The notes below the pieces were generated by a model, which was not told where the DNA came from, did not search any database, and saw only the letters and a list, made by a program, of their open reading frames with translations. 64,000 nt of DNA from an uncultured Roseateles sp. (GTDB taxonomy: Bacteria > Pseudomonadota > Gammaproteobacteria > Burkholderiales > Burkholderiaceae_C). The position numbers and the translations under genes are program-made. The stretch is from NCBI RefSeq assembly GCF_913777145.1, contig NZ_CAJYPS010000032.1, forward strand, positions 1 to 64,000, in the 5' to 3' direction. This document shows positions 1-9,998 of the stretch, in pieces (the stretch's first letter is position 1; each line of letters begins with the position of its first letter).

Positions 1-60
1 GAAACGAGTCAGCGCCGATGATAGTGCGGATTCCCGTGTGAAAGTAGGTCATCGTCAGGC
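1..60 (+). rRNA. rrf: 5S ribosomal RNA, 3' part only
   Basis: The first 60 bases match the 3' half of a betaproteobacterial 5S rRNA, including the GATGATAGTGCGGATTCCC block and the GTGTGAAAGTAGGTCATCG closing strand. The 5' half lies outside the window, so an rRNA operon ends here. The exact 3' end is uncertain by one or two bases. Confidence 0.93.
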
Positions 61-75
61 TATTAACAAGAGCCA

Positions 76-112
76 GCCCCCGGTATCGAAAGATATCGGG
101 GGCTTTGCTTTT
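76..112 (+). terminator. Rho-independent terminator of the rRNA operon
   Basis: A 12-bp stem (76-87 with 92-103, one G.U pair) closes a GAAA tetraloop and is followed by TTTGCTTTT. It sits 15 bases after the 5S end and is a classical intrinsic terminator. Confidence 0.93.
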
Positions 113-358
113 GGGGCGAAGGAATACTCAAGCCCGAGAAATCAAGCCTGGGGAAGTTCGAGGAATTCGAGGAGAGGTGCACCCCTGGTGCGCCAGGCCT
201 CGTGCTGGCGAGCCACGCGGGCTGGAGGACAATGTCGGGCTCAGACGGCGTTTGCGGACGGGGCCGGTGTGCCAGATGGTGGCACAACCCCATGTCGCGG
301 GCGCTGGCCGACCAGCCCGCCTCGGGTGGTCGAATCCTCGGCCCATCTCCTCACGCCC

Positions 359-1687
359 ATGAGCACTCTTTATCTGGATCACCTCGCCACGCTGCAGCGT
401 CAGGCCGAGCAGGCGCTCGCCCGTAGTGGCTTCGACACGCTGCTGATCGCATCCGGCATCGAGAAATACGCCTTTCTCGACGACCGCCCCTACCTGTTCC
501 AGCCCAACCCGCATTTCAAGCACTGGCTGCCGCTGACCAACCATCCACATTCCTGGCTGGCGGTGCGACCGGGTGCCAAGCCGCTGGTGGTGTATTACCA
601 GCCGGACGATTACTGGCATGTGCCGCCCAGCGCGCCCGAGGGCGAGTGGGTGGATGCGGTGGAACTGGTGGTGATCCGGGAGCCGGAGGATGCGGCCGGC
701 GCGCTGGCCTCTCTGGTCGGTCCGCGTACCGCCATTCTGGGCGAGGCAGACGCAGCCCTGCCGGGCCTGGTGCCCAATAACCCGGAGCTGCTGCTCAATC
801 TGCTGCACTGGGCGCGCGGAACGAAGACGCCCTATGAGTTGGCCCAGATGCGTGCGGCATCGCGCCGTGCGGCTCCGGCCCACTTGGCTGCTCGTGAAGC
901 CTTCCTGGCCGGCGCGAGCGAGGCGGAGATTCACCGCGCCTACCTGGTGGCGGCCGGGCATACCGACCGGGACCTGCCGTACACCAACATCGTCTGCCTC
1001 AACGAGCACGCAGCGGTGCTGCATTACCAATACCAGGACGAGCAGCGCCCGGTGGAATCGCGCAGCTTCCTGATCGATGCCGGTGCGTCGGTGAACGGCT
1101 ATGCCAGTGACATCACCCGCACCTGGGTGAATCCGCGCGCTGCCGGGCAGGAGGAGTTTGCGGAATTGCTGGCCGCGATGGAGCGTGAGCAGCTGGGCCT
1201 GGTGGCCGAGGTGCGCGAGGGCGTGGACTACCGCGACATTCACCTCAGCGCCCACCGCCGCACCGCGCGGGTGCTGCGCGAGACCGGGCTGGTGGCCATG
1301 AGCGACGAGGCCATGGTGGCCGAGGGCGTGACCCGCCCCTTCTTCCCACATGGCATCGGCCATCTGCTGGGTCTGCAGGTGCATGACGTGGGCGGCTTCA
1401 TGGCCAGCGAGGAGGGTGGCGTGTCGCCCAAGCCCGAAGGCCACCGCTATCTGCGCCTGACCCGCCCGCTGCAGGCCGGCATGGTGGTGACCATAGAGCC
1501 GGGGCTGTACTTCATCCCCACGCTGCTGCGTCAGCTCAAGGCTTCGCCCCATGGGGGCCAGGTGAACTGGCCCAAGGTTGAGCGCCTGGCCCGCTTTGGC
1601 GGCGTGCGCATCGAGGACGACGTGGTCTGCCGTGCCGGTGGCGAAGCGGCCGAGAACCTCACGCGGGACGCATTCGCCGCGCGCTGA
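359..1687 (+). CDS. pepQ: Xaa-Pro dipeptidase PepQ
   Basis: This M24-family dimetal aminopeptidase cleaves dipeptides with C-terminal proline (prolidase). The 442-residue product, starting MSTLYLDHLATLQ, matches PepQ along its whole length. The five metal ligands are visible: D240 (LIDAG), D251 (SDITRTW), H331 (PHGIGH), E380 (TIEPG) and E419 (IEDDV). The reading frame is open back to base 38, but that extension is low-complexity and unlike the family, so the ATG at 359 is preferred although its Shine-Dalgarno is weak. The gene stands alone downstream of the rRNA operon and converges on the phosphatase gene. Intracellular peptide turnover is its expected role. Confidence 0.95.
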   Translation: MSTLYLDHLATLQRQAEQALARSGFDTLLIASGIEKYAFLDDRPYLFQPNPHFKHWLPLTNHPHSWLAVRPGAKPLVVYYQPDDYWHVPPSAPEGEWVDAVELVVIREPEDAAGALASLVGPRTAILGEADAALPGLVPNNPELLLNLLHWARGTKTPYELAQMRAASRRAAPAHLAAREAFLAGASEAEIHRAYLVAAGHTDRDLPYTNIVCLNEHAAVLHYQYQDEQRPVESRSFLIDAGASVNGYASDITRTWVNPRAAGQEEFAELLAAMEREQLGLVAEVREGVDYRDIHLSAHRRTARVLRETGLVAMSDEAMVAEGVTRPFFPHGIGHLLGLQVHDVGGFMASEEGGVSPKPEGHRYLRLTRPLQAGMVVTIEPGLYFIPTLLRQLKASPHGGQVNWPKVERLARFGGVRIEDDVVCRAGGEAAENLTRDAFAAR

Positions 1688-1700
1688 CGCGCGGCGAGGG

Positions 1701-2165
1701 TCAGCGGTGCTGCAGGCGGGCCAGCAGGCCGTCGCAGGCCGCTTCCACCAGGTCCAGCACCTCTTCAAAGCCGGCATCGCTGCCGTGGTAGGGGTCAGGC
1801 ACGACCGCTGACCCGGCCGACGGCGCGTAGTCCATCAGCCGCTGCAGCTTGTGGCGATGTTCGGGCGGACACAGGCGGGCGGCCTCGCGCAGATTGTTCT
1901 CGTCCATGCCCAGCACCAGGTCGAAGTGCTCGAAGTCCGGCGCGATCAGGGGCCGGGCGCGTTGCGCGCTGAGGTCATAACCACGCCGTCGGGCGTGCTG
2001 CTGGCTGCGTTCGTCCGGCGGTTCGCCGCGGTGGTAGCCATGGGTGCCGGCCGAGTCCACCTCGATGTGGTCCAGCCCGGCGTCGGCGAGCTTGGCTCGC
2101 ATCACACCCTCGGCCGTCGGGCTGCGGCAGATGTTGCCCATGCAGAAGAACAGGATGCGCGTCAT
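1701..2165 (-). CDS. low-molecular-weight protein tyrosine phosphatase
   Basis: This is a 154-residue cysteine phosphatase of the LMW-PTP family. The catalytic P-loop is C8-MGNIC-R14-S near the N terminus and the general-acid loop is DPYHG near residue 120. Family members dephosphorylate tyrosine on proteins, often bacterial tyrosine kinases of capsule or exopolysaccharide systems, but no such kinase is present here. The gene is single, convergent with pepQ (13-bp gap) and preceded by 355 bp of non-coding DNA. Whether it acts on a kinase or is a housekeeping phosphatase cannot be told from sequence. Confidence 0.92.
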   Translation of the reverse strand: MTRILFFCMGNICRSPTAEGVMRAKLADAGLDHIEVDSAGTHGYHRGEPPDERSQQHARRRGYDLSAQRARPLIAPDFEHFDLVLGMDENNLREAARLCPPEHRHKLQRLMDYAPSAGSAVVPDPYHGSDAGFEEVLDLVEAACDGLLARLQHR

Positions 2166-2520
2166 GGCCCGACGAAGTTCGCGGAGGCCGGCATCTTAGG
2201 TGGGAGAAAAAATGGAAAGCCCGGCGGCTGGTGGCCGCCGGGCAAGGCCGGACCCCTTCGATGCAGCCCCCGGCCGGTGTGCCGATACGGTGGGGACAGC
2301 CCTCTTCTGCGGAGGATGGGGGCCTCGGGTTGAGGAGATGGGTGCCTCGCCCTCGCCGCGCCGACGGCGGGTGGACCGCTAGCGGGTGGACCCGGCCGGA
2401 CCGGCGGGCGAAGGGCTTGCTAGAACCGCGCGGGCCGGCCGTGGGGGCCGTTCCGGATCGGCGGGCGACCGGTCTGCGCGATCGAGGCCTGGGTGTTGCG
2501 TGTGCTCAGGCAGGCCGCGC
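2166..2520. other. 355-bp intergenic stretch without a gene
   Basis: No credible coding sequence is seen here; the short frames lack family resemblance and ribosome sites. The stretch holds the promoter side of the phosphatase gene and, at 2205-2243, a terminator for the upstream minus-strand ompW gene. The rest is GC-rich and unassigned. Confidence 0.6.
2205..2243 (-). terminator. Rho-independent terminator downstream of ompW
   Basis: On the minus strand a perfect 10-bp stem (2234-2243 with 2219-2228, 5-base loop) is followed by TTTCCATTTTTTC. It lies about 280 bp beyond the ompW stop, so the transcript would carry a long 3' tail. Confidence 0.8.
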
Positions 2521-3135
2521 TCAGAAGCGCCAGCCCAGGCCGACGCTGGCCAGCGTCGGATCCACCTTGAACTTGCCGACCTCGGCGCCCTTGGAGTAGA
2601 CCTTGGTCTCGATGTTGACCTTCTTCAGGTCCAGGTTCAGGTAGATGTTCTTGGCCACTTCGATGTCCACGCCGATCTGGGCGGCCAGGCCGTAGCTGTT
2701 GCGCTTGATGCTGGGCTGCAGCGCGGTCTGCACCGCGGGTGCGAACTCGACGCTGGAGAAGTTGGTGTAGTTCAGGCCGGCGCCCACATAGGGGCGCACC
2801 GTGCCGGCCGGGTTGAAGTGGTACTGCAGGTTCAGCGTCGGCGGCAGATGCTTGAGCGAGCCGATCTCGGTGCCGTTGGAATACAGGCGCTGCTTCTGCG
2901 GATAGGTCAGGATCAGCTCAGCCGCGATATTGGGCGTGAAGAAGTAGCTGAAGTCGACTTCCGGGAAGGTCTTGTTGTTGATGGACAGGCCCAGGCCCGT
3001 GCTGTCCTTGTTGGCCGAGTCCAGGTGCACGGCGCGCACGCGCACCATGAACGGACCTTCGTCCGCGAAGGCCGGTTGCAGGGACAGGGCGGCCAGGGTG
3101 ACAGCCGCGAGACGCAGGGTGCTAGAGAGCTTCAT
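2521..3135 (-). CDS. ompW: OmpW family outer membrane protein
   Basis: This is a predicted 204-residue eight-stranded outer-membrane beta-barrel of the OmpW/AlkL family, which forms a small hydrophobic channel. A signal peptide ends at about residue 25 (LQPAFA-DEG). The mature part has the family pattern VRVRAVHLD, FTPNIAAEL, LPPTLNLQYHF, RPYVGAGLNYT and the terminal aromatic WRF typical of BamA-dependent barrels. The start at 3135 gives the signal peptide directly and has a GGAG site six bases upstream. An ATG at 3177 would add 14 residues before it. The leader forms a strong hairpin that hides that ribosome site (see 3136-3179). Monocistronic. Confidence 0.9.
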   Translation of the reverse strand: MKLSSTLRLAAVTLAALSLQPAFADEGPFMVRVRAVHLDSANKDSTGLGLSINNKTFPEVDFSYFFTPNIAAELILTYPQKQRLYSNGTEIGSLKHLPPTLNLQYHFNPAGTVRPYVGAGLNYTNFSSVEFAPAVQTALQPSIKRNSYGLAAQIGVDIEVAKNIYLNLDLKKVNIETKVYSKGAEVGKFKVDPTLASVGLGWRF

Positions 3136-3179
3136 CAATGACTCCATCGAACATGGGCGTTGGCCCGATGAAGTCATTG
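3136..3179 (-). promoter_or_regulatory. leader hairpin masking the ompW ribosome binding site
   Basis: Bases 3166-3179 and 3136-3149 are complementary over 14 bp in the mRNA, with one G.U pair and a 16-base loop. The 3' strand of the stem ends directly at the ATG and contains the GGAGT Shine-Dalgarno. As drawn, the folded leader would block initiation. It could be a thermosensor, a target of a regulator or small RNA, or a DNA operator; the sequence alone does not decide. Confidence 0.6.
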
Positions 3180-3263
3180 CATCGCGTCAGGACCCCGGTC
3201 GATTTGACTTCGCGCAAGTCCGCGGACGCGGTTCGGCGCCCGCGCCCGGGCCTTTGCGCTGAG

Positions 3264-4103
3264 TCAAATGCGCGCGCCCAGACCGAGGCGTTTGCACAAC
3301 TCCAGCACCAGCGGCGACTGATTCAGCGTATAGAAGTGCAGGCCCGGCGCACCGCCGGCGATCAGGCGCTCGCACAGCGTGGTGATCACGTCCAGGCCGA
3401 AGGCGCGCACCGCGGCCGTGTCGTCCATGAAGCCTTCCATCTTCATCTGCACCCAGCGCGGGATGTCGATGCCGTCGCGCTGCGCGAATTGTGCGATGCG
3501 ACCGTAGTTGTGGAAGGGCATGATGCCCGGGACTATGGGCTGCGTGACGCCGAGCTTGCGCGCCTCGTCCACGAAGTGGAAGTAGGCGTCGGCGTTGAAG
3601 AAGAACTGCGTGATCGCGCCATTGGCGCCGGCTGCCATCTTGTCGGCGAAGTGCTGCAGATCCTTGGCCGCATAGCGCTGCTGCGGGTGCACCTCGGGAT
3701 AGGCCGCCACCTCGATGTGCCAGTCTGCGCCTTGCGTCTCGCGGATGAAGCGCACCAGCTCGGCCGCATAGCGGAACTCGCCGGCCGTGGCCGTGCCGCT
3801 GGGCAGATCGCCGCGCAGCGCGACCACGCGGTGGATGTTTTGCGCCCGGTAGGTGGCCAGGATCTCGGCGATGTTCTCGCGTGTGGAGCCCACGCAGGAC
3901 AGGTGCGGCGCGGCCTCGAAGCCGGCGCCCGCGATGTCCATCACCGCGGCCAGCGTCTTGTCGCGGGTGGAGCCACCGGCGCCATAGGTGACGCTGAAGT
4001 ACTGCGGCGCAAGCGCGCCCAGTTCCTGCACCACCGTCTTGAGCTTGTCGACGCCCACCGGGGTGTTCGGCGGGAAGAACTCGAATGAAATGGGTGTGCT
4101 CAT
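3264..4103 (-). CDS. metF: methylenetetrahydrofolate reductase MetF
   Basis: MetF reduces 5,10-methylene-THF to 5-methyl-THF with FAD and NAD(P)H, supplying methyl groups for methionine synthesis. The 279-residue product carries the family's N-terminal SFEFFPP strand and the TIM-barrel blocks FSVTYGAGGSTRDKT, HLSCVG, ALRGDLP and QFFFNADAY. Its length is close to the usual 280-300. It overlaps tlyA by 4 bp (start ATG inside the tlyA stop), and both lie downstream of ahcY, so it is probably the last gene of a riboswitch-controlled methyl-cycle operon. Confidence 0.95.
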   Translation of the reverse strand: MSTPISFEFFPPNTPVGVDKLKTVVQELGALAPQYFSVTYGAGGSTRDKTLAAVMDIAGAGFEAAPHLSCVGSTRENIAEILATYRAQNIHRVVALRGDLPSGTATAGEFRYAAELVRFIRETQGADWHIEVAAYPEVHPQQRYAAKDLQHFADKMAAGANGAITQFFFNADAYFHFVDEARKLGVTQPIVPGIMPFHNYGRIAQFAQRDGIDIPRWVQMKMEGFMDDTAAVRAFGLDVITTLCERLIAGGAPGLHFYTLNQSPLVLELCKRLGLGARI

Positions 4104-4846
4104 CGTGAGGCGTGCAAAAAGAATTCGCGATTCCCGTCACCGCCGGTGATGGGGCTGTCGAAGTAGTCGAGCACCTTGAGGCCCAGCGCGGTGCAGGCCA
4201 GGCGCACGCGGGCTTCCAGGCGTGGATAGTCGGCCGCGTCCTTCACCAGTCCGCCCTTGCCCAGCGCCTGCGGGCCCAGCTCGAACTGCGGCTTGATCAG
4301 CAGCAAGAGCTGACCCTGACCCTCCAGCCAGGGCAGCAGCTCGGGCAGGGCGCCGACCATGGAGATGAAGCTCAGGTCGCCGACGATGAGCGCAAAGCCG
4401 CCCGTGGGCACATGGGCCTTGAGCGGCGCAAGCTCGCGTACGTGCAGGCCCTCCAGCGCGGTCACGCGGGCGTCGCCACGCAGCCGCGCATGGAGCTGGT
4501 CGCGGCCCACGTCCACGCCCACCACATGACGGGCGCCGTGGGCCAGCAGGCAGTCGGTGAAGCCGCCGGTGCTCTGGCCCATGTCCAGCGCGGTGAGGCC
4601 GGACACGTCCAGCCCGGTGTGCCTGAGCGCGCCCTCCAGCTTGAGCCCGCCACGCGACACGTAGCGCAGCTCCGCGTCGTCGGTGATGCGCAGCTGCGCG
4701 GTCTCGGGCAGGTCTTCGCCGGCCTTCTTCAGCGCGGCCCAGCCGGTGGGCGACGCCCATTCGGCCACGCCGTGGCTGATCAGCCGCTGCGCGGCCGAAC
4801 GCGTGGGCGCCAGGCCCTGGGCGACGAGGAGTTGGTCAGCACGCAT
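4100..4846 (-). CDS. tlyA: TlyA family RNA methyltransferase (S4 domain)
   Basis: The 248-residue protein starts with an S4-type RNA-binding segment (RADQLLVAQGLAPTRSAAQRL, residues 2-22) followed by an FtsJ-like Rossmann methyltransferase domain with SAM motif I LDMGQSTGGFTDCLL at about 90-105. Members of this family 2'-O-methylate rRNA (TlyA of mycobacteria modifies 16S and 23S rRNA); older annotations call them hemolysins. It would consume SAM and release SAH, which fits its place between ahcY and metF. It is separated from ahcY by 150 bp that contain a large palindrome. Confidence 0.9.
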   Translation of the reverse strand: MRADQLLVAQGLAPTRSAAQRLISHGVAEWASPTGWAALKKAGEDLPETAQLRITDDAELRYVSRGGLKLEGALRHTGLDVSGLTALDMGQSTGGFTDCLLAHGARHVVGVDVGRDQLHARLRGDARVTALEGLHVRELAPLKAHVPTGGFALIVGDLSFISMVGALPELLPWLEGQGQLLLLIKPQFELGPQALGKGGLVKDAADYPRLEARVRLACTALGLKVLDYFDSPITGGDGNREFFLHASR

Positions 4847-4890
4847 GGAGCAGAGCGCATAAACGAAAGGGCCCGGGCGTAGCGAGCGGT

Positions 4891-4970
4891 GCGCTGGCTA
4901 GGCGGACGGAGCGCAGGAACCGGAGCGACCTTGCTGGTCGTGAGGATTCCGAGCACCGCCCAACGACGCC
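4891..4970. repeat. imperfect palindrome between ahcY and tlyA
   Basis: Two 40-base arms (4891-4930 and 4936-4970 plus flank) can fold back around a TTGCT loop. Paired blocks are GCGCTGGC/GCCAGCGC at the base, GGCGG/CCGCC in the middle and CGACC/GGTCG at the tip. Part of the arm (4915-4929) resembles 40483-40497 in the cphA palindrome at 12 of 15 positions, which suggests a dispersed repeat family. It may also act as a partial terminator or mRNA-stability element. Confidence 0.6.
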
Positions 4971-4996
4971 AGCGCGCCGCGCAGTAGCCCGCGAGA

Positions 4997-6415
<1,419 letters not shown>

Positions 6416-6490
6416 GTCGGGCTCCTTCGTTCAGAAGCCGCTGGCGACGCGCCGACGCAAGGGGACTCACCCCGGCGCGAGTCGGCCAGC

Positions 6491-6571
6491 GGGTGAGCGC
6501 GGTTGCAGAGAGGAATTCCGAGCCTGGCCTTCACGCACCGATCACGGGGCGGAGGTTGCAACGCTCCTCGG
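6491..6571 (-). promoter_or_regulatory. SAH riboswitch in the ahcY leader
   Basis: Reading the minus strand from 6571, the leader begins CCGAGGAGCGTTGCAACC and later has CCAGGCTCGGAATT, then CAACCGCGCTCACC. P1 pairs CCGAG with CTCGG (6518-6522). The pseudoknot pairs GAGCG with CGCTC (6495-6499). These are the core elements of the SAH aptamer known upstream of ahcY in proteobacteria, where SAH binding turns expression on. The distance from the aptamer to the ATG is about 75 bases. Confidence 0.93.
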
Positions 6572-6580
6572 AAAGCGCGA

Positions 6581-6586
6581 ATTCTA
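6581..6586 (-). promoter_or_regulatory. probable -10 element of the ahcY promoter
   Basis: TAGAAT on the minus strand lies just before the riboswitch; a start site about 7 bases downstream would put the transcript's 5' end directly at the first aptamer helix. No convincing -35 hexamer is visible. Confidence 0.45.
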
Positions 6587-6619
6587 GTGGCCGCGCCGAC
6601 TCGCGTGGCGTGAACTGCA

Positions 6620-7792
6620 TCACCCCGCGCCGCCCGGCGCCAGCAGATCGTCGCCCGCGGCCGACACCAGCGCCGGCCGGCCGACGATCAGCGGGTCCAC
6701 GGCGCCTATGCGGTCCGGCTTGCGCTCGGTATAGGCGAGGCGGTTGAGCACGAAGCGCATCGCATTCAGGCGCGCGCGCTTCTTGCAGTCGCTCTTGATC
6801 ACGGTCCAGGGCGCGTCCGAGGTGTCGCAGTGCAGGAACATCGCCTCCTTGGCCCGTGTGTAGTCGCCCCATTTGTCCAGCGAGGCCATGTCGATGGGCG
6901 ACAGCTTCCACTGCTTGAGCGGGTGCAGCTTGCGCTCCTTGAAACGGCGGCGCTGCTCGTCGCGGCTGACCGAGAACCAGAACTTGAACAGATGGATGCC
7001 CGAGCGCACCAGCTGGCGCTCGAACTCCGGCGTCTGGCGCAGGAACTCCTGGTACTCGCTCTCCGAGCAGAAGCCCATCACCCGCTCGACACCGGCGCGG
7101 TTGTACCAGCTGCGGTCGAACATCACGATCTCGCCGGCCGTGGGCAGGTGCTCCACATAGCGCTGGAAGTACCACTGGCCGCGCTCCACCTCGCTGGGCT
7201 TCTCCAGCGCCACCACGCGCGCGCCGCGGGGGTTGAGGTGTTCCATGAAGCGCTTGATGGTGCCGCCCTTGCCGGCGGCGTCGCGGCCCTCGAACAGGAT
7301 GACCACGCGGGCGCCGGTCTCCTTCACCCAGGCCTGCAGCTTCAGCAGCTCCACCTGCAGGCGGTACTTCTGGCGCTCGTAGCTCTTGCGGGACAGCAGG
7401 TTCTTGTACGGGTAGGCGCCCTGGCGCCAGTCGGGGCTGAGCTCGGTGTCGGGGTCCACGTCCGCGATGGGGGCGAGCGCCTCCTCGTGCTGGCGCAGCG
7501 CACGGCGCAGCTTGCGGCGCTCGTCGGGCGAGCTGCCGGCCAGCAGCGTGCCCAGCTCCTCGGCCAGGTCGGCGGCACCGCCCTCGGCCTGCTGGTGGCG
7601 GCGCAGCAGCTCGGCCAGCGTCTCGCGCTGCACGATCTCGTGGCGGGTGCTGGCACGGCTCACGCTGTGGCGCTCCACGCCGGCGCCGTTCAGCTGAGGC
7701 ACGGTGTCACCCGCGCTGACGCGGCGGCTGGCGGCGCGACGCGGCGCGCGTGGCGGGGCTTCGGTGCTGGCGGAGCGGGGGCGTGTGGGCAT
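6620..7792 (-). CDS. ppk2: polyphosphate kinase 2 (PPK2 family)
   Basis: PPK2 enzymes transfer phosphate between polyphosphate and nucleotides, usually making GTP or ATP from NDPs. The 390-residue protein has Walker A GRDAAGKGGT (169-178), Walker B MFDRSWYNRAGVERVMGF (224-241) and the PPK2 block KFWFSVSRDEQRRRF. About 120 N-terminal residues precede the kinase core; the first 50 are basic and disordered, so a start further in is possible. It reads away from the araC-like gene and has a perfect FNR-type site 52 bp upstream, which suggests control by oxygen. Substrate class (NMP or NDP) cannot be assigned with certainty. Confidence 0.92.
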   Translation of the reverse strand: MPTRPRSASTEAPPRAPRRAASRRVSAGDTVPQLNGAGVERHSVSRASTRHEIVQRETLAELLRRHQQAEGGAADLAEELGTLLAGSSPDERRKLRRALRQHEEALAPIADVDPDTELSPDWRQGAYPYKNLLSRKSYERQKYRLQVELLKLQAWVKETGARVVILFEGRDAAGKGGTIKRFMEHLNPRGARVVALEKPSEVERGQWYFQRYVEHLPTAGEIVMFDRSWYNRAGVERVMGFCSESEYQEFLRQTPEFERQLVRSGIHLFKFWFSVSRDEQRRRFKERKLHPLKQWKLSPIDMASLDKWGDYTRAKEAMFLHCDTSDAPWTVIKSDCKKRARLNAMRFVLNRLAYTERKPDRIGAVDPLIVGRPALVSAAGDDLLAPGGAG

Positions 7793-7843
7793 GGGCAGGT
7801 CCAGGGCAAAAGCCCATGCTGCGCCCGGGCTCCGGTTGGCGGC

Positions 7844-7857
7844 TTGATCCGCATCAA
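7844..7857 (-). promoter_or_regulatory. FNR/ANR-type box upstream of ppk2
   Basis: TTGATCCGCATCAA is an exact match to the FNR-family consensus TTGAT-N4-ATCAA, set within an 8-bp inverted repeat (7841-7860). Its centre is 58 bp from the ppk2 start. If it is centred at -41.5, as at class II FNR promoters, transcription would begin about 17 bases before the ATG, with CAGCAT at the expected -10 position. Confidence 0.65.
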
Positions 7858-7906
7858 GCCCGCGCCGGCGCGTCGGCCGCGGGCTGCTCGGGGCGTGACG
7901 CTTTGC

Positions 7907-8827
7907 TCAGCTGCCGCGCAGCTGTTCGATGTCGGCCCGCGGCGGCGCGCCGAACAGGCGCCGGTATTCGCGGCTGAACTGCGACGCGCTCTCGTAGCCC
8001 ACCTGGTGGGCGGCGGCGCTCGCGTCCAGGCCGTCGGCCAGCATCAGCCGGCGCGCCTGCTGCAGGCGCAGCTGCTTCTGGTACTGGATGGGCGACAGCC
8101 GGGTCAGCTGCTTGAAGCGCTGGTGCAGCGTGGACGGGCTCATGTGGGCGGCGGCCGCGAGCTCGTCCACCGACAGCGGCTCGGCGTAGCGCTGCGTCAG
8201 CTGCTCGATCGCGCGGGCCACGCGCCGCGTGGCGCTGTCGCTCTGCGTCAGGCTGCGCAGGCGCGGCCCCAGCGGTCCGGTCAGCACGCGGTAGAAGATC
8301 TCCCGCTGCAGCAGCGGCGCGAGCACGCGCTGGTCCTGCGGCGTGTCCAGCAGCTGCAGCAGGCGCAGCAGCGCGTGCAGCAGCGGCTCGGTCACCGGCG
8401 TGAGGTTGAGCGTGCTGCAGCTGGCCGCTGCGTCGCTGGCGCTGGGGCCCACCTCGGCCAGCAGGTCGGCCAGCAGCTGGGTGTCGCAGCCCAGGCGCAC
8501 GCACAGATAGGGCCGCTCGGGGCTGGCCTCCAGCACCTGGCCGCGCGGCAGCGAGGTCATGGATACCAGCAGCAGGTGGCCGGGGTCGTAGAACAGCACC
8601 TCCTCGCCCAGCACCACCTTCTTGCGGCCCTGCAGCACCAGCACCACGCCGGGCTCGTAGACCGCCGGGATGGGCAGGGCCGGCGCATTGGCGCGTATCA
8701 GGTGCAGGCCGGCGATGGCACTGGGCTGCGAGCCCTCGGCCGGGCCGTGGCGCAGCACCAGGTCCACGAGCTGGGCGCGCAGCGGCTGCAGCGCGGCGTC
8801 GGTGGCATCAGGGGGTGTCGAGGGCAT
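7907..8827 (-). CDS. AraC family transcriptional regulator
   Basis: The 306-residue protein has an N-terminal AraC_N-type cupin/effector domain (about residues 20-190, with [18 protein letters not shown]) and two C-terminal helix-turn-helix units (about 205-300; [22 protein letters not shown] and [21 protein letters not shown]). The start at 8827 was chosen because the upstream extension does not resemble the family. It is divergent from an aldo-keto reductase gene across 151 bp, the usual layout for a regulator controlling its neighbour. The effector is unknown. Confidence 0.9.
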   Translation of the reverse strand: MPSTPPDATDAALQPLRAQLVDLVLRHGPAEGSQPSAIAGLHLIRANAPALPIPAVYEPGVVLVLQGRKKVVLGEEVLFYDPGHLLLVSMTSLPRGQVLEASPERPYLCVRLGCDTQLLADLLAEVGPSASDAAASCSTLNLTPVTEPLLHALLRLLQLLDTPQDQRVLAPLLQREIFYRVLTGPLGPRLRSLTQSDSATRRVARAIEQLTQRYAEPLSVDELAAAAHMSPSTLHQRFKQLTRLSPIQYQKQLRLQQARRLMLADGLDASAAAHQVGYESASQFSREYRRLFGAPPRADIEQLRGS

Positions 8828-8978
8828 GTGGTGGATTGTGCAGAGGCCGCCGGGCGCCGCCCAGGGGTGGGCCGCGGGGATCGGAGGATTGGGCAAGGAT
8901 GGGCGAGCTTTGCGCTGGCCGCGGCGCGCGCCGCTTCCTAAGCTGGGCGCCGTATTCAGTCCTGCTTTCGGAGCCCTC

Positions 8979-9989
<1,011 letters not shown>

Positions 9990-9998
9990 GCGGCCGGC

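Noticed and set aside
268..290. Sigma-54 promoter or operator at the TGTGCCA/TGGCACA dyad before pepQ
   Set aside because: TGGCAC is present but the -12 GC element is missing, and no family operator matches; left unassigned.
2231..2520. Small genes in the gap between the phosphatase and ompW
   Set aside because: The frames lack ribosome sites and have proline/arginine/glycine-rich shadow composition.
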